9,264 nucleotides of DNA from Candidatus Bathyarchaeota archaeon (GCA_030602935.1 JAUVYU010000013.1:1-9264), one strand, 5' to 3'. Counted from the stretch's first letter, positions 1 to 6,310 are shown. The notes: generated by a model not told the origin, from the sequence alone. A program made the numbers and translations.

Positions 1-914
1 AATACGTCAGGGAGACCCCCCTCGACGGGAGCCCCTTCCTCGGAGACCTCTGCGGAAGGGAGGTCAGGCTCAAGCTTGAGAACCAGCAGCTCACCGGCTC
101 GTTCAAGGCGAGGGGTGCCCTCAACAGGATTCTGAAGCTGACCCCGGAGGAGAGGCGTAGAGGCGTCGTCACCGCCTCGTCGGGAAACCACGCCCAGGGG
201 GTTGGCTATGCGGCCCGGATGCTGGATATGAATGCAACCATTGTCGTTCCTTCGGAAACCCCAAACGTGAAGCGGGAAGCCATACGGAGATACGGGGTGA
301 AGCTAATTGTCCATAGCGGGGACTACGACGCGGCCGAGAGATACGCCCGGAAGCTTGAAGCGGAGGAGGGGAGGGTCTTCGTCTCCGCCTATAACGACCT
401 CGACATCGTGGCAGGCCAGGGGACCATCGGCCTCGAGGTTACCGAGGCATGGCCGGAGATGGACGTCGTCCTCGTCCCAGTGGGCGGAGGGGGGCTGATA
501 TCAGGGATAGGATGCGCCATCAAGGGCGTGGACAGCGGCATCCAGGTGCTCGGCGTCCAGTCAGTGGCCTCCCCTGTCATGTGTGAGAGCCTCAGGGAGG
601 GGCAGATAGTTGAGCTGAAGCTGGATGAGTCCATCGCCGAGGGGCTCTACGGGGGCATCGAGGAGGGCTCCGTCACATTCGACCTCTGCAGGAGGTACGT
701 GGACGAGATTGTCCTGGTCCAGGAGGAGACGATACTGGAGGCCATGGGAAGGCTCCTGAAGCACCAGCACCAGGTCGTGGAGGGCGCCGGGGCAGTGGGA
801 GCGGCGGCCATCATGGAGGACCCCAAGCGATTCAAGGACAAGAGAATAGTCGTCGTCGTCAGCGGGGGCAACGTCGAGGCTGACCTCCTTAAGGAAGCAC
901 TCAGTAAAGTTTAG
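1..914 (+). CDS. ilvA: Threonine/serine dehydratase (PLP-dependent ammonia-lyase), 5' partial
   Basis: This PLP enzyme deaminates threonine (and often serine) to 2-oxobutyrate (or pyruvate) and ammonia in the cytoplasm. The reading frame is open from the left edge (first full codon at 3), so the true start lies outside the window; the ATG at 219 is internal because the catalytic motifs precede it. Counting 303 visible residues, TGSFKARGA carries the PLP lysine (K35, codon 105-107), SSGNHAQG lies at 59-66, the glycine-rich phosphate loop GGGGL at 161-165, and SGGN near the C-terminus at 287-290. The protein ends soon after this fold-type II core, so it lacks the C-terminal ACT regulatory domain of allosteric biosynthetic IlvA. 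It resembles the short catabolic form of about 320 residues, with perhaps 15-20 residues missing. A 39-base gap to the next gene suggests an operon. Serine racemase cannot be excluded from sequence alone. Confidence 0.92.
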   Translation, partial: YVRETPLDGSPFLGDLCGREVRLKLENQQLTGSFKARGALNRILKLTPEERRRGVVTASSGNHAQGVGYAARMLDMNATIVVPSETPNVKREAIRRYGVKLIVHSGDYDAAERYARKLEAEEGRVFVSAYNDLDIVAGQGTIGLEVTEAWPEMDVVLVPVGGGGLISGIGCAIKGVDSGIQVLGVQSVASPVMCESLREGQIVELKLDESIAEGLYGGIEEGSVTFDLCRRYVDEIVLVQEETILEAMGRLLKHQHQVVEGAGAVGAAAIMEDPKRFKDKRIVVVVSGGNVEADLLKEALSKV

Positions 915-953
915 ATTGGATCAGACCGAACTCCTAGGAAGAGCTGTCGCCCA

Positions 954-1421
954 ATGAAGAGGATAATCGTAGAAGCCGTCGAGTGCGCCGGGTGCAGGGT
1001 CTGCGAATTGGCGTGCTCATACGGCCACGAGGGGAGGTTCAGCCCGAGCCTCTCCCGCATCACCGTCATCAAGGAGGACAAGCACGGCCTTGACTACCCC
1101 CTCTACTGCCGCCAGTGCGAATCATGCCCCCCCGTATCCACCTGCCCCACGGGAGCCCTCTCCAAGACCACGGAGGGCACCGTCGCAGTCGACCCGGAGA
1201 CATGCACAGGCTGCGGCAGCTGCGTGACGGCGTGCAACTACGACGCCATCAAGCTCGACGCATCCTCAAGGCCCCTCATCTGCGACCTCTGCGGAGGGGA
1301 GCCGGAGTGCGTCAGGAAGTGTCCGACTGACGCCCTCAGGTTCGAGGAGTCAGAGGCTTTCACCGAGACCATGGAGGACGCATTCGCCAGGCTGAAGACG
1401 GAGTGGAACATAGATGACTGA
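954..1421 (+). CDS. Four-[4Fe-4S]-cluster ferredoxin-like electron-transfer subunit of the adjacent oxidoreductase
   Basis: A 155-residue cytoplasmic polyferredoxin of the HycB/DmsB type, with sixteen cysteines in four groups: C11/14/17/21, C52/55/58/64, C84/87/90/94 and C110/113/119/123. That is enough for four [4Fe-4S] clusters. Each group is followed by a typical helix, for example CPTGA and CPTDA. There is no signal peptide or Tat motif. The ATG at 954 sits just before the first cysteine group; only a weak purine stretch (aggaag) precedes it. The gene's last 8 bases overlap the start of the large oxidoreductase subunit, so the two are almost surely co-translated. This matches AorA-AorB of Aromatoleum, where the small subunit relays electrons from the tungsten enzyme. 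In the second group the third cysteine is shifted to CxxCxxCxxxxxC from the usual CxxCxxxxCxxxC spacing. The pairing with the downstream enzyme is inferred from overlap and from known systems. Confidence 0.9.
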   Translation: MKRIIVEAVECAGCRVCELACSYGHEGRFSPSLSRITVIKEDKHGLDYPLYCRQCESCPPVSTCPTGALSKTTEGTVAVDPETCTGCGSCVTACNYDAIKLDASSRPLICDLCGGEPECVRKCPTDALRFEESEAFTETMEDAFARLKTEWNIDD

Positions 1422-3303
1422 ACTCGGCGGATACGCGGGCAAGATCCTCAGGATCAACTTCACCAAGAGAGAGGCCAAGACGGTCGACCTCGACAAGAGC
1501 CTGGCGCACCGTTTCCTGGGGGGCAGGGGCTTCAACTCGAAGCTGCTCTACGATGCTGTGGGCCCGGACACCGACCCCCTCGGCCCCGAGAACCTGCTCA
1601 TGTTCGCCACCGGCCCCCTCGTGGGCACGATGTTCCCCACGGCCAGCAGGTTCAACATCTCCGCCAAGTCCCCTCAGACCGGCATCCTGGGGGACACCAA
1701 CGCGGGGGGACACTTCGCCTCTGAGATGAAGTTCGCGGGGTATGACCAGATAGTCCTCAAGGGGAGGAGCGGCAGCCCTGTCTACGTATACGTGAACGAC
1801 GGGGAGGTCGAGTTCAGGGACGCCGCCCACCTGAGGGGGAAGGACGTCTACGAGACCGATGACATCATCAAGGACGACCTGGGGGACAGGAGGGTCCAGA
1901 CGGCCATCGCTGGGCCGGCGGCTGAGAACGGAGTAAAGTTCGCCGGGGTCTTCGCGAACCTGATGAGGGCTGCCTCCCGGACGGGGATGGGCACCGTGAT
2001 GGCGTCGAAGGGCGTCAAGGCCCTAGCGATCCGCGGGACGGGCTCCATTGAGGTCGCCCACCCGAGGAAGTTCGAGAGGCTCGTCGACGAGATAACGGAG
2101 GAGATCTACGGCCACGAGCAGTATGAGGGGAGGAGGCGTATGGGGACGACCCGGATACTCCTCATGGCCAACGCCATGGGCTTCCTGCCCACCCGCCACT
2201 ACACCTCGGGGATATTCGAGCACGCCGATGAGGTGAGCGGAGAGAGGCTGGCCGAGGAGTTCAACGTCAAGAGCAGGGGCTGCTTCGCCTGCACCATCCC
2301 CTGCAGCAGGTTCTACGTCGTCAGGGAGGGCAGGTTCGCAGGGCTCTACGGGGAGGGCCCCGAGTACGAGGCCCAGGGCTCCCTCACCGCCCGCACCGGG
2401 AACAGGGAGCTGGAGCTGGCCCTCAAGGCCAACGACATGTGCAACAGGCTGGGGATGGACATCCTGACCGTCAGCGAGTGCATCTCCTGGGCCATGGAGC
2501 TCTACGAGAAGGGAATGCTCACGAGGGAGGAGACGGACGGCCTCGACCTCTCCTGGGGGAACGGGGACGCCATGCTCACCCTCATCGAGAAGATATCAAG
2601 GCGGGAGGGCTTCGGCGACATCCTCGCGGACGGCTCCAAGGCCGCCGCCATGAAGCTGGGCAAGGGGCTGGACCTAACTATGCAGGTTAAGGGCCTTGAC
2701 CTCATCATGGCCGACCCCAGGGGGCTGAAGGGCTTCGGCCTCGGCTACGCGGTGGCCAGCAGGGGCGGGGACCACCTGAGGAGCGAGCCCTTCCTGGAGC
2801 TCAACGACGACCCAGCCATAGGGGAGGAGATGTTCGGGGTCCCCGAGGCCACGCTGCGCCTGGCGGACAAGGGGAAGGGGAAGCTCATCTCCTTCTTCGA
2901 GGACTGGAACGCCGTCATCGACGCCCTGGAGCCCTGCAAGAACATAATGCAGAACATGGAGATCCTCAAATTCGACCTGGCCTCGAAGGTCATCGAGGCG
3001 ACCACGGGGATGAGGATGACGCCCGCAGAGGTGAGGCTCGTGGGCGCCCGCATCGTCAACATAGAGAGGGCGTTCAACGTCAGGGAGGGGATGCGTCGGA
3101 GGGACGACTCCCTGCCCCGCAGGTTCAGGGAGGAGCCCCTCACGGAGGGCGCCAGCAGCGGGACGGTGTTCGACCAGGAGCCCATGCTCGACGAGTACTA
3201 CACCGAGCGCGGCTGGGACCTCAAGACGGGTGTCCCGAGGAGGGAGACCCTTGAGGGGCTCGGCCTCTCCAAGGCAGCGTCCGAGCTGGGCAGAATAAAA
3301 TAA
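1414..3303 (+). CDS. aor: Aldehyde:ferredoxin oxidoreductase, tungsten-bispterin catalytic subunit
   Basis: A 629-residue member of the AOR family, which oxidises aldehydes to carboxylic acids using a tungsten (or molybdenum) bis-pyranopterin and one [4Fe-4S] cluster. The length fits the family (about 605-650). The N-terminal domain starts GGYAGKILRINF and includes the conserved LGDTNAGGHFASEMKFAGYD region. Cluster ligands are C290, C293, C297 (GCFACTIPC) and the distant C508 (DALEPCKN). GPEYEAQ at 315-321 supplies the conserved glutamate region, and DPRGLKG at 434-440 plus GGDHLRS (H454) match the cofactor and active-site segment near the conserved histidine of Pyrococcus AOR. There is no signal peptide, so it is cytoplasmic. 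It starts at an ATG 8 bases inside the preceding ferredoxin-like gene, the AorAB arrangement. Substrate range (aliphatic, aromatic, formaldehyde or glyceraldehyde phosphate) cannot be read from the sequence. Confidence 0.95.
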   Translation: MTELGGYAGKILRINFTKREAKTVDLDKSLAHRFLGGRGFNSKLLYDAVGPDTDPLGPENLLMFATGPLVGTMFPTASRFNISAKSPQTGILGDTNAGGHFASEMKFAGYDQIVLKGRSGSPVYVYVNDGEVEFRDAAHLRGKDVYETDDIIKDDLGDRRVQTAIAGPAAENGVKFAGVFANLMRAASRTGMGTVMASKGVKALAIRGTGSIEVAHPRKFERLVDEITEEIYGHEQYEGRRRMGTTRILLMANAMGFLPTRHYTSGIFEHADEVSGERLAEEFNVKSRGCFACTIPCSRFYVVREGRFAGLYGEGPEYEAQGSLTARTGNRELELALKANDMCNRLGMDILTVSECISWAMELYEKGMLTREETDGLDLSWGNGDAMLTLIEKISRREGFGDILADGSKAAAMKLGKGLDLTMQVKGLDLIMADPRGLKGFGLGYAVASRGGDHLRSEPFLELNDDPAIGEEMFGVPEATLRLADKGKGKLISFFEDWNAVIDALEPCKNIMQNMEILKFDLASKVIEATTGMRMTPAEVRLVGARIVNIERAFNVREGMRRRDDSLPRRFREEPLTEGASSGTVFDQEPMLDEYYTERGWDLKTGVPRRETLEGLGLSKAASELGRIK

Positions 3304-3306
3304 AAT

Positions 3307-3326
3307 GGAGGCCGCTGGACTCCTCC
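3307..3326. terminator. Possible hairpin between convergent genes
   Basis: In the 47-base gap between the oxidoreductase stop and the convergent amidohydrolase stop, ggagg (3307-3311) and cctcc (3322-3326) form a 5-bp inverted repeat with a 10-base loop. There is no T-run on either side, so a termination role is a guess from position only. Confidence 0.25.
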
Positions 3327-3350
3327 GAGTACCCAGCGAAGCTCAGTAAT

Positions 3351-4328
3351 CTATATCTTCAGCAGCTTGGCGGCGTTGCCCCAGAGAATCTTCTCCTTAT
3401 CGACATCGCTGATGTCCAAGCCCTCTATCCTCCCCACGGCGTTGGCCAGGTCGCCTATCTGGTGGGGGTGGTCGCTGCCGAGGACTATCTTCTCGACCCC
3501 CGAGAAGGCGATGGCCGACTCCAGGTTGTCCTGGTCGTAGATGATAGAGTCCATCCAGATCCTCTTCAGATAGTTCTCGGGAGGCTCCGAGATGTGCTCC
3601 TTGCACTCCGGGTAGGCCTTGTAGCCGATGTCTATCCTCCCCCTGAGGTAGGGGAAGACCCCTCCGAGGTGGGAGGCCACCAGCTTGAGGTCCGGGAGCC
3701 TGTCCAGCATGCCGCTGAAAACCATCCTGAGGATGTTGAGGGTCGTGTCCACGCCGAAGCCGAGTATCGGGACGAGCCTGTAGTCGCCCATCCACGTAGA
3801 GTTTATGGGCGACGTGGGGTGGATGAACAGGGGGACGTCGAGCTTCACCGCCTTCTCGTAGACGGGCATGAACTCGGGGAGGTCCAGGGGCTTCCCGCCC
3901 ACGTTGGTCATCAGTGTGCCCCCCTTGAGGCCGCACTCCTTCACGGCTCGCTCCAGCTCCTCCGCCGAGGCCTCAGGGTCCTGAAGCGGTAGGGCCGCGA
4001 GGGCGACGAACCTGTCGGGGTGCTCCTCGCAGACCTCCCTGAACCCGTCGTTTGCCAACCTCGCGAGCCTAATCCCCCTCTCCGGGGTCTCCCTCTCTAC
4101 GCTGGGGGTCGTCAGCGTGAGGACCTGCATGTCGACGCCGCATCGGTCCATGGCCTTCAGCCTATCCTCGATGACGACATGGGGGCCCACCACGATGTTG
4201 TAGTCTCCCTCGTAGTGGACGAGGAGCCTGCCCTGGTCGTCTGTCTCGACCCGCGCGTAGCCCTCCTCCCTACTCAGCTCGTCCATGTATCCCTTCGGGT
4301 AGAAGTGGTTATGGAAGTCTATGTTCAA
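3351..4328 (-). CDS. ACMSD-type metal-dependent amidohydrolase / decarboxylase
   Basis: A 325-residue TIM-barrel protein of the amidohydrolase-2 family, which includes aminocarboxymuconate-semialdehyde decarboxylase, gamma-resorcylate decarboxylase and various hydrolases. Visible metal and catalytic positions are H6 and H8 (DFHNH), H170 (LFIHPTSP), H220 (ASHLGG) and D286 (LGSDHPHQ). The C-terminal KEKILWGNAAKLLKI is the usual family ending, so the gene is complete. The start is TTG (4326-4328): GGAG lies 8 bases upstream, and the barrel's first strand with HxH follows at once as in relatives. The gene is convergent with the oxidoreductase, so no joint transcription is implied. The substrate is unknown; decarboxylation of a small aromatic or unsaturated acid is as likely as hydrolysis. 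Its promoter and first 45 or so codons recur as a broken copy at 4927-5133. Confidence 0.9.
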   Translation of the reverse strand: MNIDFHNHFYPKGYMDELSREEGYARVETDDQGRLLVHYEGDYNIVVGPHVVIEDRLKAMDRCGVDMQVLTLTTPSVERETPERGIRLARLANDGFREVCEEHPDRFVALAALPLQDPEASAEELERAVKECGLKGGTLMTNVGGKPLDLPEFMPVYEKAVKLDVPLFIHPTSPINSTWMGDYRLVPILGFGVDTTLNILRMVFSGMLDRLPDLKLVASHLGGVFPYLRGRIDIGYKAYPECKEHISEPPENYLKRIWMDSIIYDQDNLESAIAFSGVEKIVLGSDHPHQIGDLANAVGRIEGLDISDVDKEKILWGNAAKLLKI

Positions 4329-4336
4329 TGTTTGAT

Positions 4337-4340
4337 CTCC
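4337..4340 (-). promoter_or_regulatory. Ribosome binding site deciding the TTG start of the amidohydrolase
   Basis: On the minus strand GGAG ends 8 bases before the TTG at 4328, and no in-frame ATG gives a sensible N-terminus. The 9 bases missing from the duplicate copy near 5060-5070 cover this site. Confidence 0.65.
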
Positions 4341-4360
4341 TTGACCTCAGATGTTGGCGG

Positions 4361-4369
4361 GATATAAAA
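4361..4369 (-). promoter_or_regulatory. TATA box of the amidohydrolase gene
   Basis: The minus strand reads TTTTATATC. Taking about 26 bases to the transcript start puts initiation near 4339-4340, giving a very short leader of roughly 11 bases before the TTG. The box is kept unchanged in the duplicated copy (5085-5092). Confidence 0.65.
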
Positions 4370-4478
4370 GCCGGGTGGGCATGTACAGGTGCCCAATACG
4401 AAAATCGGCTTCAATAAATTTATACAGATAAATATGGTTTAAATCAGGATTCTCTTTTCACTCATTTACGGTCACCGC

Positions 4479-4748
4479 TTAAGCCCGTGCGTACGCCTCT
4501 TGCTGGTTTGGACCCTTCAACTCCATGTCCATCATCGTCCTGTCGAAGACCAGGTGAATCTTCTCACCACATTTCTTGCAGAAGAGGGTGATGGTGCCCC
4601 CTAGTTCCTGGAAAATGACCGGGTTGATCGTTCCGCATTCCGGACACACGACCTCTCTCTTTTCAGCCCTCCTTCTTGATGCCAAACCAGACTCCACCAT
4701 GCTCACGTTGACGCGATTCGTTTCTTCTCTGTAATGATGACGGACCAA
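4479..4748 (-). CDS. Small zinc-ribbon protein
   Basis: An 89-residue protein of unknown role. C35PECG and C57KKCG form one CxxC-x18-CxxC zinc ribbon, the fold seen in many archaeal transcription and RNA-associated proteins. A basic patch (SRRRAEKR, about 24-31) precedes the ribbon, and a short polar tail rich in Met, Glu and Gln follows it. There is no membrane segment. The longest frame begins at a TTG (4746-4748) with no visible Shine-Dalgarno; an ATG at 4698-4700 would give a 73-residue protein that keeps the basic patch and zinc ribbon, so the start is uncertain. An inverted repeat lies directly before the TTG, and the duplicated amidohydrolase promoter upstream points towards this gene. 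Nucleic-acid binding is plausible from the fold but is only inference. Confidence 0.7.
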   Translation of the reverse strand: MVRHHYREETNRVNVSMVESGLASRRRAEKREVVCPECGTINPVIFQELGGTITLFCKKCGEKIHLVFDRTMMDMELKGPNQQEAYARA

Positions 4749-4750
4749 CT

Positions 4751-4778
4751 TGGTTTTAGAATGGGGGTTCTGAAACTA
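4751..4778. repeat. Inverted repeat / hairpin before the zinc-ribbon gene
   Basis: Bases 4751-4761 pair with 4768-4778 (11 pairs including two G-T) around the 6-base loop tggggg. It ends 3 bases before the TTG at 4748, so it would lie in the leader RNA or act as an operator. A second small dyad, tggtc-ccatc-style with gacca, lies at 4783-4796. Confidence 0.45.
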
Positions 4779-4926
4779 AATGTGGTCCATCGACCAGTCT
4801 TAGTTTTATCTAGTAATATTTTATGTGTCTAAAACCAAGATTAAGGCATGTCTGCAGTGCATTTTAAGTTTATACACACTTAAGATTTAGTGGTGAATGT
4901 CAATTTATCTATATACAAACCTGTCT

Positions 4927-5133
4927 GATGTTGTAGTCCCCCTCGTAGTGGACGAGAAGCCTGCCCTGGTCGTCTCTCTCGACCCGCGCGTAGCCCTCCC
5001 CCTGCTCAGCTCGTCCATGTATCCCTTCGGATATAAGTGGTTATGGAAGTCTATGTTCAAGGCTTGACCTCGGGTGTGGGCAGGATATAAAATCCGGGTG
5101 GACATGTACAGGTGCCCAATACGAAAATCGGCT
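4927..5133 (-). pseudogene. Broken duplicate of the amidohydrolase promoter and 5' end
   Basis: Copy B of the direct repeat. On the minus strand it holds the TATA box, the TTG equivalent (5058-5060) and codons for NIDFHNHLYPKGYMDELSR, nearly identical to the intact gene. A 1-base deletion near 4999-5001 then shifts the frame, and a 9-base deletion upstream of the TTG removes the GGAG ribosome site. Similarity ends at 4927, within the codons for GDYNI, so the catalytic barrel is absent and no functional enzyme can be made. The remaining promoter faces the zinc-ribbon gene at 4748. The stretch 4749-5225 holds no other gene I can support. Confidence 0.88.
5085..5092 (-). promoter_or_regulatory. 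Duplicated TATA box pointing towards the zinc-ribbon gene
   Basis: The minus strand reads TTTTATAT, identical to the box of the intact amidohydrolase. If active it would start RNA near 5063 that runs through the pseudogene fragment and into the zinc-ribbon gene about 315 bases on. Confidence 0.45.
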
Positions 5134-5172
5134 GCGCGCGCGGGGCTCTCAGATGGTCGAGCACGCACGTGT

Positions 5173-5180
5173 TAAAAAAA
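5173..5180 (-). terminator. T-run terminator after the AhpD-like gene
   Basis: The minus strand carries seven consecutive T's (5174-5180) about 46 bases after the stop codon of the AhpD-like gene. Archaeal termination commonly uses such U-rich tracts without a strong hairpin. Confidence 0.5.
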
Positions 5181-5225
5181 TAGGGGAAATGAGCTAGTGA
5201 TTTCGAGCAAATTCCTCTTAGTCAA

Positions 5226-5606
5226 TTATTTACTGAGGTGTGCGCCTATCTTATGCGCTTCCTCAGTGAACTTTTCCAAGTCATATTGTTGTGCGAATAA
5301 CATCGAGCTCCATCTACCAGTAAAACTAGACAGGAAAAAGATCTCCTCTATCTCCTCATCACTGGCACCATGTAGCTTTGCTACACCTGTATGGAAAAGC
5401 GTACAGTATGGACATTTAGTGTTTGCAGCGATAGCCAACCCTATCAGTTCCCTGTACTTACCCGGAATTTTTGATTCTCCCACGACGTATTTCTTCATGA
5501 GAGGCCATTCTTGAATCAGAACATCCTCTGCCAGGGCCTTCATAAAACCGGGCACTAGTCCCAACGTGGTCTCTATATCTTTCAGGGTATCCTCGTATTT
5601 TCCCAT
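5226..5606 (-). CDS. AhpD-like / carboxymuconolactone decarboxylase family protein
   Basis: A 126-residue all-helical protein of the CMD/AhpD family. The core motif E53-x11-C65-PY-C68-x3-H72 is the redox-active CxxC with the glutamate and histidine proton relay used by AhpD-type peroxidase partners. This makes a thiol-redox or peroxide-defence role more likely than lactone decarboxylation, whose enzymes lack the cysteine pair. There is no signal peptide or membrane segment, and the length is normal for a single-domain member. The ATG at 5604-5606 has GGAG 8 bases upstream and a TATA box a further 40 bases up, so it has its own promoter. Base composition is clearly AT-richer than the flanking metabolic genes, as for its neighbours in this island. 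Partner protein and substrate are unknown. Confidence 0.9.
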   Translation of the reverse strand: MGKYEDTLKDIETTLGLVPGFMKALAEDVLIQEWPLMKKYVVGESKIPGKYRELIGLAIAANTKCPYCTLFHTGVAKLHGASDEEIEEIFFLSSFTGRWSSMLFAQQYDLEKFTEEAHKIGAHLSK

Positions 5607-5651
5607 TTATTACTCTCCAACTTTTCTTTGCATGGGTTTTTTATGCGCGCG

Positions 5652-5661
5652 ATTTATAAAT
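5652..5661 (-). promoter_or_regulatory. TATA box of the AhpD-like gene
   Basis: ATTTATAAAT is a perfect palindrome. About 26 bases on, RNA would start near 5631, giving a leader of about 25 bases that contains the GGAG site (5615-5618). A GCGCGC tract lies directly downstream of the box in the direction of transcription. Confidence 0.6.
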
Positions 5662-5685
5662 AACTGAGAGATTGTTGCTATACTA

Positions 5686-5865
5686 TCAATGATCACATAG
5701 TGGGCATAAGACGTGAGAACCGAGGATCTCAAGCGAACCATCCTGAGTTTTAGTAACATAATCAATCTCAATATCTACATTGAAAATCCATTTTAAACGA
5801 TGTAGGCTATGCCGTTGTATAGAAAAATATACATTTTCAGGTAAGGGTAGGGCCTGAAGAAGCAC
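5686..5865 (-). CDS. Possible small ORF (59 codons, GTG start), uncertain
   Basis: After the truncated PPOX frame ends, another minus-strand frame stays open for 59 codons from a GTG at 5865 to a TGA at 5686-5688. It encodes a protein-like C-terminal part including KWIFNVDIEIDY and GSHVLCPLCDH, the latter with one CxxC. No ribosome site or promoter is visible, the start overlaps the PPOX frame by 29 bases, and I recognise no family. It may be a remnant of a gene fused to or inserted into the PPOX locus, or chance. Confidence 0.2.
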   Translation of the reverse strand: MLLQALPLPENVYFSIQRHSLHRLKWIFNVDIEIDYVTKTQDGSLEILGSHVLCPLCDH

Positions 5866-6082
5866 GCGCGACTACAAATGAAGCCCTAGGGTTTCTTCTT
5901 ATGTTTCTGGCTTTCACCGAATCGTGTTTGATGTTTACATATATCCTCTCTTCATCTGCGACATAACCTACCGGCGTCAATTGAGGATTCTGTTTCCTTG
6001 ACACTGTGGCTATGTAGCCTCGTGCACCCGTTAATGCCTGTTTCTTGAGATACTCTAACTCTTTCTGTGAAAATACTCCCAT
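5837..6082 (-). CDS. PPOX-class (F420/FMN split-barrel) protein, C-terminally truncated
   Basis: An 81-residue frame matching the first half of the pyridoxamine-5'-phosphate-oxidase-like split barrel, which binds FMN or F420. It shows the N-terminal helix (KELEYLKKQ), first strands (RGYIATVSRKQNPQLTPVGYVADEERIYVNI) and the helix KARNIRRNPRASFVV ending at residue 71. Relatives run to about 130-150 residues. Here similarity stops at about base 5870 and ten unrelated residues lead to a stop, so the second half of the barrel and much of the cofactor site are missing. The 5' end is intact: ATG at 6080-6082, GGTG a few bases before it, and a TATA box 45 bases upstream. It is probably a recent pseudogene, unless a half-barrel protein is really made. 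I could not find the missing half in other frames downstream. Confidence 0.65.
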   Translation of the reverse strand: MGVFSQKELEYLKKQALTGARGYIATVSRKQNPQLTPVGYVADEERIYVNIKHDSVKARNIRRNPRASFVVARASSGPTLT

Positions 6083-6122
6083 TTCACCACTGTTAAGGAG
6101 TTAAGAAGTAACATTAATAACC

Positions 6123-6130
6123 ATATTTAT
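6123..6130 (-). promoter_or_regulatory. TATA box of the PPOX-like gene
   Basis: The minus strand reads ATAAATAT. RNA would start near 6101, about 19 bases before the ATG at 6082. Confidence 0.5.
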
Positions 6131-6235
6131 CTAAACTTGCGAGCTCGGATGAAGTGAAGAAAAGAGTATGGGATCGCATACGCACCTTAGAGAAGTGAAA
6201 AGTTTTTATTATAGTCGTGTTGCATTGATTTTTTA

Positions 6236-6310
6236 GGTGGAATCATAATCTTTAAAAATATTTATGTTATCGAAGAAATCCCGATAATCATAAAGGAATA
6301 TTATTCCACC
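6236..6310. repeat. Nested dyad repeats around the promoter (operator candidates)
   Basis: Three inverted repeats lie within 75 bases. GGTGGAAT (6236-6243) and ATTCCACC (6303-6310) bracket the TATA box and transcript start. TTATCG (6267-6272) and CGATAA (6282-6287) flank a 9-base spacer just before or at the expected start. GGAATATTATTCC (6295-6307) is a perfect 13-base dyad inside the leader. A repressor or a leader structure is possible. Confidence 0.45.
6251..6266 (+). promoter_or_regulatory. TATA box of the small CxxC protein gene
   Basis: TTTAAAAATATTTATG is a strong archaeal TATA-like element. With the usual spacing RNA starts near 6280-6283, leaving a leader of about 46 bases that ends with AGGTGA (6320-6325). 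Confidence 0.6.

Larger units (their letters stand above)
4194..4410 (-). repeat. Direct repeat, copy A: amidohydrolase promoter plus first codons
   Basis: This 217-base segment matches 4927-5133 in the same orientation. Hand alignment gives about 14 mismatches over roughly 207 aligned bases (about 93% identity), plus one 9-base and one 1-base gap. Copy A lies in the intact gene and runs from codon 45 or so through the start and TATA box to about 40 bases beyond it. Similarity stops abruptly at both ends. Confidence 0.92.

Noticed and set aside
1360..1830. A 156-codon open frame on the minus strand opposite the ferredoxin/oxidoreductase junction
   Set aside because: It is a shadow of the real genes, caused by GC-rich codon use; no promoter or motif supports it.
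3462..3992. A 176-codon open frame on the plus strand opposite the amidohydrolase
   Set aside because: It is the complement of a well-supported GC-rich gene and its translation resembles no folded protein family.
4427..4440. A 14-base stretch (agataaatatggtt) shared with the minus strand at about 6120-6133
   Set aside because: It is A/T-rich and TATA-like; no gene follows it on the plus strand at 4440, so the match is probably chance.
5135..5160. A tRNA D-arm-like stretch (CTCAGATGGTCGAG) followed about 60 bases later by TTCGAGC
   Set aside because: No acceptor, anticodon or T stem can be paired around these pieces, so no tRNA or clear tRNA remnant is supported.
4411..5225. Insertion sequence or integrated element as the cause of the duplication
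   Set aside because: No transposase, terminal inverted repeats or target-site duplication is visible at the repeat ends.
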